A DNA stretch of 64,000 nucleotides, taken from NCBI RefSeq assembly GCF_001640805.2, contig NC_066842.1, positions 24,079,598 to 24,143,597 on the forward strand. Direction: 5' to 3'. The notes under the pieces are model-generated. The model did no database searches, was not told the origin of the DNA, and worked only from the letters and a program-made list of their open reading frames with translations. Each line of letters opens with the position of its first letter. The first letter of the stretch is position 1. This document shows, piece after piece, positions 49,345 to 60,134 of this stretch. Position numbers and translations under genes: made by a program. Source of the DNA: Lates calcarifer (lineage: Eukaryota; Chordata; Actinopteri; Centropomidae).

Positions 49345-52073
49345 TTGCCAATCATCCTAATCTTAGAATAGGCCTCATGACTTAATCTCCACATTTTTCA
49401 GAGATGTTGATAATGTGTTTACAAGGTGTGAAAATCCCATTAAGTAACATTATATGTTCATTTGCATTCATTTCCAAAAGACCCAGATTTTTCAGTTAAA
49501 GTGCAAAGTCATGGCTTCAGATTGTAACAAAATAATTTGAATGTATTTGTATTTTGAATGGATTATATGCACAGTTTATGGAGGTTTTAAAGAGACAATG
49601 ACCACTGAAATTTTAATTGAGAACTTAAGGCCCTTTCAAGTTCAGGAAAGGCTTTCGTGTTTTTTGGTTAGTTCAAGGCACGTTTAGCCCATAAAAACCC
49701 CTTAAATCGTATGAATAATCCATAAAAAATCATTACTTTAAATCCTTTTAAATATCGCAATGACACCATCATTATTGAGTAAATTAACAGAATTTTGAGG
49801 GGAAAAATGGGGTTCTCTGTCATAGTGACCATTTCTGCATCTTGCTGAAAAATGTAAACAGTGGACATGTTTTGTCCTCTGCTATGAAAAAGTAGTGTTT
49901 TTGATTCCAGCTATTTAAAAAAAAACGCTATTTGTCTTTGGAAACTGTAAGCAGGGTTTGTATGTCATGAAAATATTATTGGTGCGTCTTGAGTTAACTG
50001 TTGAAGTCAGTATTTCCCCAAACTCATCTACAGCCTCTGACTTGAACTTAGCTCACAGAATTTCTCTCTTTGACACATTCCATGAAGCTGTCAGTAGAAC
50101 TTTTATAACACACCATGTCTTCTCTAGAATCTTCCTTAGACACACACTCCATGACAGAAAGTAAGGGGTGTTCCTATTCAACAGATAACTAAATACATGG
50201 TAAAGCAAAGCATTAACATGTTTCATGACATCCTTCAAGTTTCTAAGAAGGAGATGTGCACACGACCTGAAAAAGCACCACCTGTTCAGCTTTTACCAAG
50301 AAGAGAAGACATTCATAGACCAACATTACAACATAACAAGGTTGGTTTAATTCATGGCTTGATCTGATAATGTTTAAAATTATGATTTTACTACATGAAC
50401 GATGAAATTATCTGATTAGTGTTTTCTTAAAGTTAGTGTATTAGTGTATTTCAAAAGTTGTGGGTTGAGACAAATCCAGGGATTGGTATATTGTTTTTTT
50501 CTTCTTTTCATCTGTTATATCAAACAGTTTTCATCATATCTTCTTGCTATAATTGCTTTCATTGTCAACTGTCCATGATAGGTCTGGTATTAGTTTTCCA
50601 GTCATTAAAGTCACTCAAAATGGCTTTTTGTTCGTATAGAAAACATGATCCACTTTCAGCTGTCCTGCTCAGAGACAGGAAGATGAATGAGCACAACTCT
50701 CTGCTGGAAGCCCACTGACTCAGATAACATGTTATTATCCAATAGCTATCACCCTCTGTCAAAATAAAGGGCTGCCTGTACACTTGTTGCATAGATTTTG
50801 CATATTGATTATCTTTATCCATGAGAATCAGTGGTAGAATATAACTGAGTGCATTTTGTTTTGCACTCTAGTGAAGTACAGTTTTGAGATACTTGTAATT
50901 AGATTCTCTATTTTATGCCACCTTATACTCCACTATTGTGGACTGAGTCAATATATAGGCTTTTTTCACAAAAAACATTTTGACATGTCACCATAGAAAA
51001 TAACAAGAGCAAATGATAAAGATAAATGAATGGACAATTTCAGGTTAACTACTATTAATGTTTCCTGACATAGGTCACTTTTAACAATTGTGCTGCACTA
51101 AGGCATCAGTTACAGAGGAGGAGGAAAATGGAAAACAGAGATGTCTGTGTAAAGTTTATGTAATATAGCTTGTCAGTGAGGATTCAGATTTTTGGATGTT
51201 TTTGCTCCAAGCAGCATCTCTGTTCCCTCTTGTTTTGTGATAAGTGAAACCAGTATAAATGTAACCAATGCACTAAATGCAACTGTGCAAATACATCGAA
51301 TGAAGGTACAGAGATTTTTTGATTGTTGTTATTTTTAAAATCCTGAGTTTAGAATCTTCTTTCATGATTTTCTTCTGAGAACATAAGAGAAAGGTATCTG
51401 AGAGATCTGTTTAACCTACATGCAGCTGTTCTGAGAGATTCCAAGGCATATATGACAGAGTATGAGCTCAGAGAAATCAAAGACTACAAACAGGTGTGGT
51501 TCCTGGGGAAGAGGGCCAGCAAGACCCGTTATTCAAAGGTCACCGAAACCAAGGATATCAAGTCCCTCAACTCTGGCTATGACACTGAGAAAGGATTCTA
51601 CAAAGTAGTAAGAACTAATAAAGCTTTAATTTCATGGTAAAATAATTGTTCACAATTATCAGAAACTTCACCCTATCTTATCACTTCTGTATGCAGCAGA
51701 TGTGTTTTTGAATAGATTTTTCCTTCTTATGGTATACTTTGATAACACAATAACTCTTTCATCCACAGATTATCAATGACCATTTGGCCTACCACTTTGA
51801 AATATTGGAGGTGATTGGGACTACTCTGGACAGGTCCTCAAATGCATGGACTGTAGTGTTCTGTTGCAGAGTGTAGCAACTCTGATTAAACACCAAGCTA
51901 AACCTTTGTCAATGAGTACAGGAGTCCGAGTAGCGTTGACCTTTTACTCTCAGCATTTTCATTTGACAAGCGGTGAAAACTGTAGTTGAAAAGAAATACA
52001 AAAATAACCCAAAATATGAATTTACGTCTTTGTATTGACTTGATGATCATGAAAACAAATACCTCTTTTAACA

Positions 52074-52439
52074 TGTATAAATCAACCTTTATGAACTACA
52101 AATAAAATTTATTTTTTAACAATTACCGCTATTTATGCTTCTTAACATCTTTATCATGAAATATAAACACTTACGGCGTTGCCTGAACAATGTTTCCAAG
52201 TGGATGGCTGTGGATAAGCCTCAGAGCCTGAACAACATGTCACTCTCCCTCTCAGAGCAACAGTAAACAGGAATAGGTAATTCAGTAGGGACGTGAGGTC
52301 ATCAGCAAGTTGACCTTCAAAATAAAATCCTCTCATTTAACATTTTTTCTTTTTAGCGTTCTTTATAACTTAAATACATATAAATGAATTATTTTAAAGC
52401 AAACAAAAGATAAATGACATAAATGCCTTTGAGGCATCA
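52074..52439 (-). repeat. BEL element 3' LTR (left copy)
   Basis: It is about 366 bases. Read on the element strand it begins TGATGCCTCAAAGG and ends in TTTATACA. It aligns end to end with the right copy with only a handful of substitutions and 1-base indels, apart from a local rearrangement near the inner edge of the right copy. Confidence 0.85.
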
Positions 52440-55400
52440 ACACTCCCTGTCTGGCCTATGTGAGGCCACTATGAACTTGAAGAAATCCAAAACAACAGTC
52501 CTTAAATCAGTCCTTAGGCAGAAGAAGAACTACTTCTGCAACTGGCCTTAGGAAGGTTCTTGTATCACCTTGGTCGGTCAGTTTTTATCTCAACTTTTCT
52601 CACATGTCCATCCTTCCCAGGAAAAGTTGTCATAACTATGGCCATGGGCCAGTAGTTGCGAACAGTCTGTTTGTCCCTGAGGAGAACCAGATCCCCAACT
52701 TGAAGGTTTCTGCGTGGCACTGTCCATTTTTGTCTTTGTTGTAAAGATGGTAAGTATTCTCGGCTCCAACGGGTCCAAAACTGGTTTGCAAGAGCTTGAA
52801 CCTGCCTCCATTGTTTTGTGTAGAGGTCCTTATCTGTGAAGTCTCCAGGAGGAGGTGGAACTCCTGATTTCTGTGTGAGGAGCATGGCCGGTGAAAGAAT
52901 GAAAGGTTGGTGTGGGTCTGTAGCACACGGGTACGAGTGGACGTGCATTGATGATAGCTGTGATTTCTGCCATTAGCGTTGACAGCACCTCGTGGGTTAG
53001 GCAACTCTTTTGCTGTAAAAGCATTGAATCCAGGATTCTCCTGGCAACACCAATCATCCGTTCCCATGAGCCTCCCATGTGGGAAGCATGTGGAGGTCTG
53101 AAGTTCCAGCTACATCCTTGCTTGCTGAGGTACCTCTGTACAGTATTGTCCATCTCTAACTCCTTGCTAGCTCCAATGAAATTGGTGCCGCAATCAGACT
53201 GGAGTTGCCTTGCAGGGCCTCTGAGAGCGAAGAAACGCCTGAGAGCATTTATACAGCTGGATGCTGTCCATAGACTCAATTAGTTCAATGTTTTTTTGTC
53301 TTTGCTTGTCCTCCTCTGGTGCGTCTGGTTACAATGGACCAAGGCCCAAAGACATCAAGCCCGACATGTGTGAAGGGAGGACAGACCTTGAGACGTTCCG
53401 GAGGCAGGTCAGCCATATGTTGTTTTTCCAGTCTCCCACGCAGCTTTCGGCAGATTATGCATTTGTGGAGGACTGAATTGATTAGTCGCTTGCAACCCAA
53501 AATCCACAGTCCAGCTGCCCTTACTGCGCCTTCTGTGAAATGTTGGCCCTGATGTCTCACCTGCTCATGGTGATGACATACAAGCAGTAGGGAAATGTGA
53601 CTATCCTTGGCTAGGATTACTGGGTTCTTTTCTTCACATGATAAGTTGAGAATGTTTTAGTCTGCCTCCAACATAGATGAGATTGCTCTGTAAGATTGGA
53701 CTGAGATTATACAAAGGGCTGTTTATGGGCACCACTTTGTTTGCTTCGAGGGCTGACAGTTCCTTTGCAAAAGCTGACCTCTGTGCTGCTTTCAGAATGA
53801 CATTTTTCGCTTGAGCCATTTCATCCACGGTACGAGGTGAGTGACATATGTTTCCAGGTTTCCCATTTCTTCAGCTTGTCTTCTGGGAGAGGCGTATCCC
53901 AGTCAGTCAGTTCCAAAGTAAGTTCCCTAAGAAGAGCTCTTCCCTGGATTGTGACAGGTGCCAACATACCCATAGGATCAAAAACACTGTTGACAGTAGA
54001 GAGAACTCCACGTCGGGTGAAAGGTTTGATAATAGTTGATGCAGAGAATGTGAATGTATCCTTTCTGATCTCCCACAGCAAGCCCAAGCTGCGCTGCATG
54101 GGTGCTGTTTCCCCACTCAAATCCAGATCCTTGATGACTGGAACACAATCTTCAGGCGGGAAAGCTCCAGTGACTGCTGGACTGTTCGATACGAACTTGT
54201 GCAAGCGGAGGTTTGATTCAGCAAGTGAAGCCTGAGTCTGTTGGAGAAGGTCGATTGTCCTCTGCTTCAGATTGGAGAGACACCAAGCCATCATCCACAT
54301 AAAAGTGTCTGTTCTACAAACTTCACCGTATTAGCACCATACTTCTGGGCACCTTCAGCAATGGCTCTTCGCAGACCATAGATGGCCACAGCAGGAGATG
54401 GCGAGTTGCCAAAAACATGAACCCTCATGCGGTAGTCAACAACCGCCTTGCTGGGGTCATTATCCTTGTGCCACAAAAAACGAAGGAAGTTGCGGTGATT
54501 TGCCTGGACCAAAAAACAGTGAAACATTTGTTGGATGTCAGCAAGGATTGCTACTCTCTCCCTCCGGAAGCGTAGAAGGACACCCAAGAGAGAATTGTTG
54601 AGATCAGGACCTGTCAGAAGCACATCATTAAGGGAGACCCCGCAGTACTGAGCGCTGGAATCGAAAACTACCCTGATTTGGTTGGGCTTTTGTGGGTGGT
54701 ATACCCCAAATGATGGAAGAAACCAACACTCTTCATCTTCCTTCAAGGGTGGCGCTGCTTCTGCATGACCATTGGCAATGATCTTCTCCATGGAATGCCA
54801 CATATTGTTTCTGCATCTCAGGTTTCCTTTTGAATTGACATTGCAGGGATTCAAACCGCTTAACCGCATGCTCCCTATTATTTGGCAAACGTTGTCGTGG
54901 CTCTTTGAACGGCAATGGAGCAACCCAACTGCTGGTATCATCTCTGTGGACATTTGCGTCCATGATCTCCAGAAAGAGAATGTCTTCTATTGATGGGGCA
55001 GGTTTGTTATCATGTTCAGTTTGGTTAAACACTGTGTGTCCTAGCATCCTCTCTGGCATTTTGTTAGGCTTGCTGAAGCTTGGCTGTGTTTCTTTAACAT
55101 GCATGAAACTTGCACAGGGCTGAAATATGGAATGGCGACCACTATCTAGCACATGGGTCTTGAATGTGTCAACCGTTGGCTTATGCACATTACCTAGGCA
55201 CACCTCCCCTATCACCACCCAGCCTAGATCAAGACGTTGCGCAAAGGGAGCGTTATGTGGCCCGTTAACTTGCTGCCTGACCTTGTGTGCTCTAAGTACG
55301 TTCTCTCCCGAGTAGCAGGAATATTTCTGCTTCTGGGTCCAGATCGGGAATGTGTTTGGCTATGTGATGGAGATGAGGCTGATGCAAAACTGCACTTGGT

Positions 55401-56599
55401 GTTGGGATTTCAACTCGATTGTTTGGAATTTCAGGACACGCAAGGAGTGGTGGAAGAGATATAAGAGCTTTCCATTCAACGACTCTATCTGGAATCCTTC
55501 TGCCTTCCTGCCATATGTTTCAATGATGCTGGAGCATGTTCTGAGATGGTACAAGAATGGTTTGTTCTCCACACCAAACAGCTCAAAGAACTCTGGTCTG
55601 GCTAAAGAACGATTGCTCTGGTCGTCCAGGATTACATAAGCTTTAATGGCTTCATGCTTTGAATGTTTGGGGTAGACCTTTGCAAGGCAGATCTTAGAGC
55701 AAGAACGACCCCACTGACCGAGGCCACAAACCTCTGTACAGCTAGTTCTAACATCAGTTACATTAGAACCATCTTCTCCCTCCCCGCCGTTCTCTTGTGG
55801 CGGTGGAGGAGCCTTGGTGGGTTGAGCTTGTGGGCCAGGGTGCATGACTGCATCATGATAGGTGCTTTCACACTCTAAGCATTTCACAGAAGATTTGCAG
55901 TCTTTGGCAACGTGTGAAGTTGAAGAACAACACTTGAAGCATATTCCTTTCTGTTTTAGAAAGGCCTTCCTGTCATCGATGGACTTGTTTCTAAATGTCC
56001 TGCATTTTTTAAGTGGATGTGGTTTATTGTGCAAAGGGCAGTTCTTGTTAGGGTCGTTGTCGATTGTAGAGACATCTGTTTTGTGAACTAAGATAGACTT
56101 GTTGGTGTTAAAACTCTTCACAGGTAATCTCTCTGGTTTTATGGGGTTTATGCTGCTGCTTTGACGAATAAAGCTGGGGTCATTTCGCTTCTTTGCCTCA
56201 CGACACACAAAGTTACAAAAGTAACCACTTCTCCTGGAGCCCATATGGAAGCTTGTCTACTATGGGTCCAATACCTCTGGAGGTGTCTAGATACGATAGC
56301 CCGGTGAGATATCCATCCTCTTTGGCGCCTTGTATCTCCATAAGCATAACAGTGACTGCTCAATTATCTCAGGGGCACCATAGCAGTCGCTCAGCCTCTC
56401 CCACACCAGCCAAACTGGCTTATCATCAAATTGGTACAGTCCTGACACAACAAGATCTCGTTGTGCCAAATACTGTGCCAGAGGGTCTGGGGGGTGTGAC
56501 ACGCTCGCTGGAAGCGTATGCTGGGGTGTTTGTGACTGAGCCCATTTATACGTGCGAGGGTTTGTCCGTTTGATGTCAGTCTTTGACTCAGCTCTGGTC

Positions 56600-56982
56600 A
56601 TAAATCAACCTTTAACTACAAATGAACTATTTGTAGTGAACTACAAATAAAATATAGTTTTTAACAATTACCGCTATTTATGCTTCTTAACATCTTTATC
56701 ATGAAATATAAACACTTACGGCGTTGCCTGAACAATGTTTCCAAGTGGATGGCTGTGGATAAGCCTCAGAGCCTGAACAACATGTCACTCTCCCTCTCAG
56801 AGCAACAGTAAACAGGATAGGTAATTCAGTAGGACGTGAGGTCATCAGCAAGTTGACCTTCAAAATAAAATCCTCTCATTTAACATTTTTTCTTTTTAGT
56901 GTTCTTTATAACTTAAATACATATAAATGAATTATTTTAAAGCAAACAAAAGATAAATGACATAAATGCCTTTGAGGCATCA
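56600..56982 (-). repeat. BEL element 5' LTR (right copy)
   Basis: It is about 383 bases. It matches the left LTR closely but carries an extra segment of about 20 bases around 56614-56640 that forms a short inverted repeat (CTACAAAT...ATTTGTAG). The Gag-type ATG (56599-56601) directly abuts this LTR, so no separate leader with a primer-binding site is visible. Confidence 0.82.
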
Positions 56983-58827
56983 CATGGACCATAAGACCAT
57001 GGAACAGGTGGCTGTGAATTCATGGTACCCTGTGGATTTGTCTTGTAAATGGACACAGTTATGTTTACTCCTTGTAAACATGTTTACTCCATGTTTACCT
57101 CATGTAAACATAACTGAGTCAGAACATAAGTTCTTATTGAAAGACATTACAGGTGCAATTTACTAGCTTTTTCTGAGTTCTCAAGTATATCTCATTTTCT
57201 TCATGTGGTTGAATGCTCAGTATAGGCTGGTTGATGGACTTTGAATTTAGATGATTATGTCACAAACAAAATATGTTGAATAGATTTTCTTTCTCGTGAA
57301 ATATATTTAAAGCTTATTTTTTACTATTTTGTTTAAATTCATATTAACACCAGCTAGCACAGTCTTCTTTCTGTGCCTTTTTCGGTCAAATTGCTTAACT
57401 TCAGGGCGCATAGGGTGCCTGTAATAAAACTTTTCTACAGTTGCACATGCACTCACACATGATTGGTATTCTGTGGTCCAATGGTTTTTCAGTGTTCATC
57501 AGCTGGGAAAGGCTGAAGTGAAGATTTTAGAGGCTCTGCAGGAGCAAGACAAGAACAACACCGCCAACATCGTCCATATGAAGGAGAACTTCTACTTCTG
57601 TAATCATCTCTGCATCACTTTTGAACTCTCGGAGTAAGTTCAGAGCCCACATTTTGTTTACTTTATTAGTTCTTTGAGTGGGGAAACACTCACAATATTA
57701 TAAAGATGAATTGTGGATAGCAGGTTGAGATTAAAAGTTAGAGCTAACCTCCCACATTAATTTTCAGAGAGGACCTATATAAAGCCTTAAAAGACACCAA
57801 CCGATGTGGACTCAAAGAGAGGGAAGTGAGAAAATACACCATAGATGTGCTGAAGTGTTTACAGATGCTCAAAAAGAAGAGGATCATCCATGGCAATCTT
57901 AAACCAGTAGGAACCATTGCTTCAGAAAAATCTTGCGTCATAACTGTGTTTCTTCTGCCCAATGTCTGTTCTGAAATTTACTGATAACTTTAGTGACCTT
58001 CAATAAAAGACTGGTAGAAAGCACAAAGAAGACAAAAACACTTATTAACATTATACATTTAGTAGTTTACATTTACTGTAGTTTGAGGAAGTCACAGAAT
58101 AAGGAAGTCAAATTATTCCAGTGGATTGGCTTAGTGGAGAAATCAGACAGTGTGGTCTACAGTATGTGTTTCAGATCAATCATTCTCTTTCTTAGTGGGC
58201 ACTTTTACACAGAAATCACACTGTATTGGAGAGAGAAGGCCCCTCAGTGTACCATGTTTACACGTCCATGCTCAGCAGCCCACTCTCTCATAATCTGTCC
58301 ATGACTACTGGTGAGGTAATAGTTACTTATAGTACCTGCATGTTATTTTTCAGGATAACATACTACTCTACAAAAAAGACAGTGAGAAGCGTACTGCAGT
58401 CAGTGACTTTGGAGAGAGTTACTTTGTAAAAGACAGAGGTGAGTGTATATTTTTATTATTGCAAAATGAGACATGTTTCTGGTAGTATATTTTTTTTTGC
58501 AAATGTTTTAAGAAACAAAATAGAGAATGTGAACACTCATCCATTTATGTTTTGTTGCATCTTCCTCCACAGATCAGCTCCTCATCCACACTGTACTACA
58601 TGTCTCCAGAGATGCTGCTTGGCAAAAGGTGCAGCCCAGCCACTGACATGTGGAGCCTGTGCTGCATGTTAGCTGAGCTCCACCTTGGTCACTGTCTCTT
58701 TCATGGATGTGACAATGTAGACCAGTTCAGCTGTATAATGAGGGTATCATTCATCATTAAATAATGCTATCCTCACTCCATTTAAACTGTTGTTGTACAT
58801 TTAAAAAAAAAAAAAAAAACACAATGC

Positions 58828-59085
58828 AACCCTCACAAATGTCCATCCAATCCCAGCTGACATTGGATGAGGTCGCCAGTCTATCACAGGCATATAGAAA
58901 CAAACAACCCTTCACACTCACATTCACACCTACGGCCAATTTAGAGCCACCACTCAATCCAACCTGCATGACTTTAGACTGTGGGAGGAAGCCACACCCA
59001 TACAGAAACACAGAGAACATGCAAACTCCACACAGAAAAGCCCTGGAGGAACTAACCACTGCACGGTGCTGCTCCCTTACAAATA
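58828..59085 (+). repeat. teleost interspersed repeat (CATTCACACCTACGG family)
   Basis: It contains TCGCCAGTCTATCACAGG, CTCACATTCACACCTACGGC, GACTGTGGGAGGAAGCC and ACATGCAAACTCCACACAGA, a series common to a dispersed fish repeat. It inserted between two exons of the DYRK-like pseudogene. Confidence 0.65.
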
Positions 59086-59377
59086 TCTGAATGTGCGCCT
59101 CCTACAGAGCTGCTGGTGGAAGCGCCCAAAAGAAACAAGTTCTCTGGTGAGCAAAAGAATTTAAGACTTTTACTCTTTCTTTGACGGCGTGAAATTTAGT
59201 TGTTAATTTCTCACGGTTATGCAGATTATAATGGCATCCCATTGGTAATGAAAGAACTCCACAGCACCACTCTGGCCAAACAGCTGAATTCTAAGAGTAC
59301 CCATTTTGTGGATTTCATTGAGCGCTGCCTCGAGTAAAGAAACCCTCAGAAACGCTCATTGAATAATATTTTTATAA

Positions 59378-59431
59378 TGATGATAATAATAATAATAATA
59401 ATAATAAGAAGAAGAAGAAGAAGAAGAAGAA
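59378..59431. repeat. (AAT)n-(GAA)n compound microsatellite
   Basis: ATAATAATAAT units change into AGAAGAAGAAG units, directly after a DYRK-like exon and within its last intron. Confidence 0.9.
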
Positions 59432-59884
59432 TAGTATACTCTGTATTGTCTGATTTCATTTTTCTTTTTATCACAATTTAAAAATCTCATAGAATCTCTA
59501 CATTAAGTACATGTATTTCATTATTTAGATATGATCCAACAAAGCACATAACACCAGAGGAGGCCTTGCAACATCCATGGATTCATAAAAAAATGTACAG
59601 CGCTGGAAAAACTAGATCAGGTAGATCAATACCTAAAGTATGTATTGACAGAAACTGAATCTGCTATTATTTTAATAATTGATTAAGTCATTTTTCAAGA
59701 AAAAAAAGTTGGAAATTGGACTGTTAATTAAACAACACAAGGGTTTTAAAGAGTGAGTGATTATAAAGAAGTTTGATTCATGTTGTTTTTTTATTGTTGT
59801 TTGTTTGTTTGTTACAGTGTATTTAATGCATCAAATATGATAAATAAATGTTTAACCTCAATTTGCTATTTGCAATTTGCTAAT

Positions 59885-59960
59885 TTGCTACACTGGCTTC
59901 CTCCCAAAGTCCAAAGACATACATGTGAAGTTAAATGGTGATTCTAAATTGCCTGTACAC
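59885..59960 (-). repeat. short inverted fragment of the same repeat family
   Basis: CTTCCTCCCAAAGTCCAAAG and GGTGATTCTAAATTGCC are the reverse complement of the middle part of this repeat type (compare 58828-59085). It lies just downstream of the DYRK-like pseudogene. Confidence 0.5.
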
Positions 59961-60134
59961 AGCAAAACTGGCAGTGTTATCTTTTCAACTCTAATAGTGT
60001 TGAAATAACTCTGGGTGAGTGTAAAAAACTTAACACTCTTAAAACTATTCATTTAACACCGAAAAGAGTGGACACATGTAAACACTTTTCAAGTGTTAAA
60101 TTTAAGACTCTCAGTGTTGATTTAACGCTGTGTA
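59955..60134. mobile_element. MITE-like repeat (GTGTTAA-rich, about 180 bp)
   Basis: It begins TACACAGC and ends GCTGTGTA, a perfect 8-bp inverted repeat. The interior is dominated by variants of AGTGTTAAATTTAA and AACACTCTTAA in both orientations. It resembles a common fish MITE. No target duplication is clear. Confidence 0.5.

Larger units (their letters stand above)
47031..51425. other. intergenic DNA between MICAL2 promoter and DYRK-like copy
   Basis: It includes a region near 47750-47910 with a CCAAT box (about 47849) and several CG dinucleotides, and the CA and TTAA simple repeats. No exon is recognised, and a first exon for the kinase copy was not found. Confidence 0.45.
52074..56982 (-). 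mobile_element. BEL/Pao LTR retrotransposon, internally deleted, with two LTRs
   Basis: Two near-identical LTRs bracket minus-strand coding remnants. In element order these are Gag (from 56601), CCHC-type zinc knuckles (about 55950-55850), a protease-like VILDDQSNRSLA block (about 55600), reverse transcriptase (54953-54291, then a YVDD box at about 54290-54301), an integrase zinc-binding segment and core (53828-53285 and 53279-52830, with CGTNFIGA and GGSWERMIG) and the BEL C-terminal domain (52948-52565, RRNLQVGDLVLLRD). A purine-rich tract (GACAGGGAGTG) abuts the inner edge of the 3' LTR. Frames are broken in Gag and after YVDD, and the RNase H region expected between RT and integrase is absent near 53825. 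The host flank repeats ACATG on both sides, a plausible 5-bp target duplication. The element lies in an intron of the DYRK-like pseudogene. Confidence 0.88.
51426..59658 (+). pseudogene. class-II DYRK-type kinase (DYRK2/3/4-like), decayed copy
   Basis: Conserved DYRK pieces lie in exon-sized blocks with splice signals: 51426-51607 (MTEYELREIKDY...VWFLG, the class-II DYRK N-terminal box), 51769-51833 or slightly beyond (NDHLAYHFEILEVIG), 57493-57633 ([39 protein letters not shown]), 57768-57906 (EEDLYKALKDTNRC...RIIHGNLKP), 58354-58438 (DNILLYKK...VSDFGES), 58573-58743 (TLYYMSPEMLLGKR, DMWSLCCMLAELHLGHCLF), 59108-59146, 59225-59333 and 59529-59658 (YDPTKHITPEEALQHPWIHK, stop TGA). Damage: the Gly-rich loop is shortened and out of frame near 51815-51830; the region for the ATP-binding Lys is not intact; the catalytic Asp of H-C-D-L-K-P is Asn (HGNLKP); exon phases clash at 58438/58573 and 58743/59108; the YxY activation motif is gone. 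A BEL element sits in the intron after the second block. In life it would have been a Ser/Thr-Tyr kinase. A transcribed pseudokinase is possible but less likely. Confidence 0.82.
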
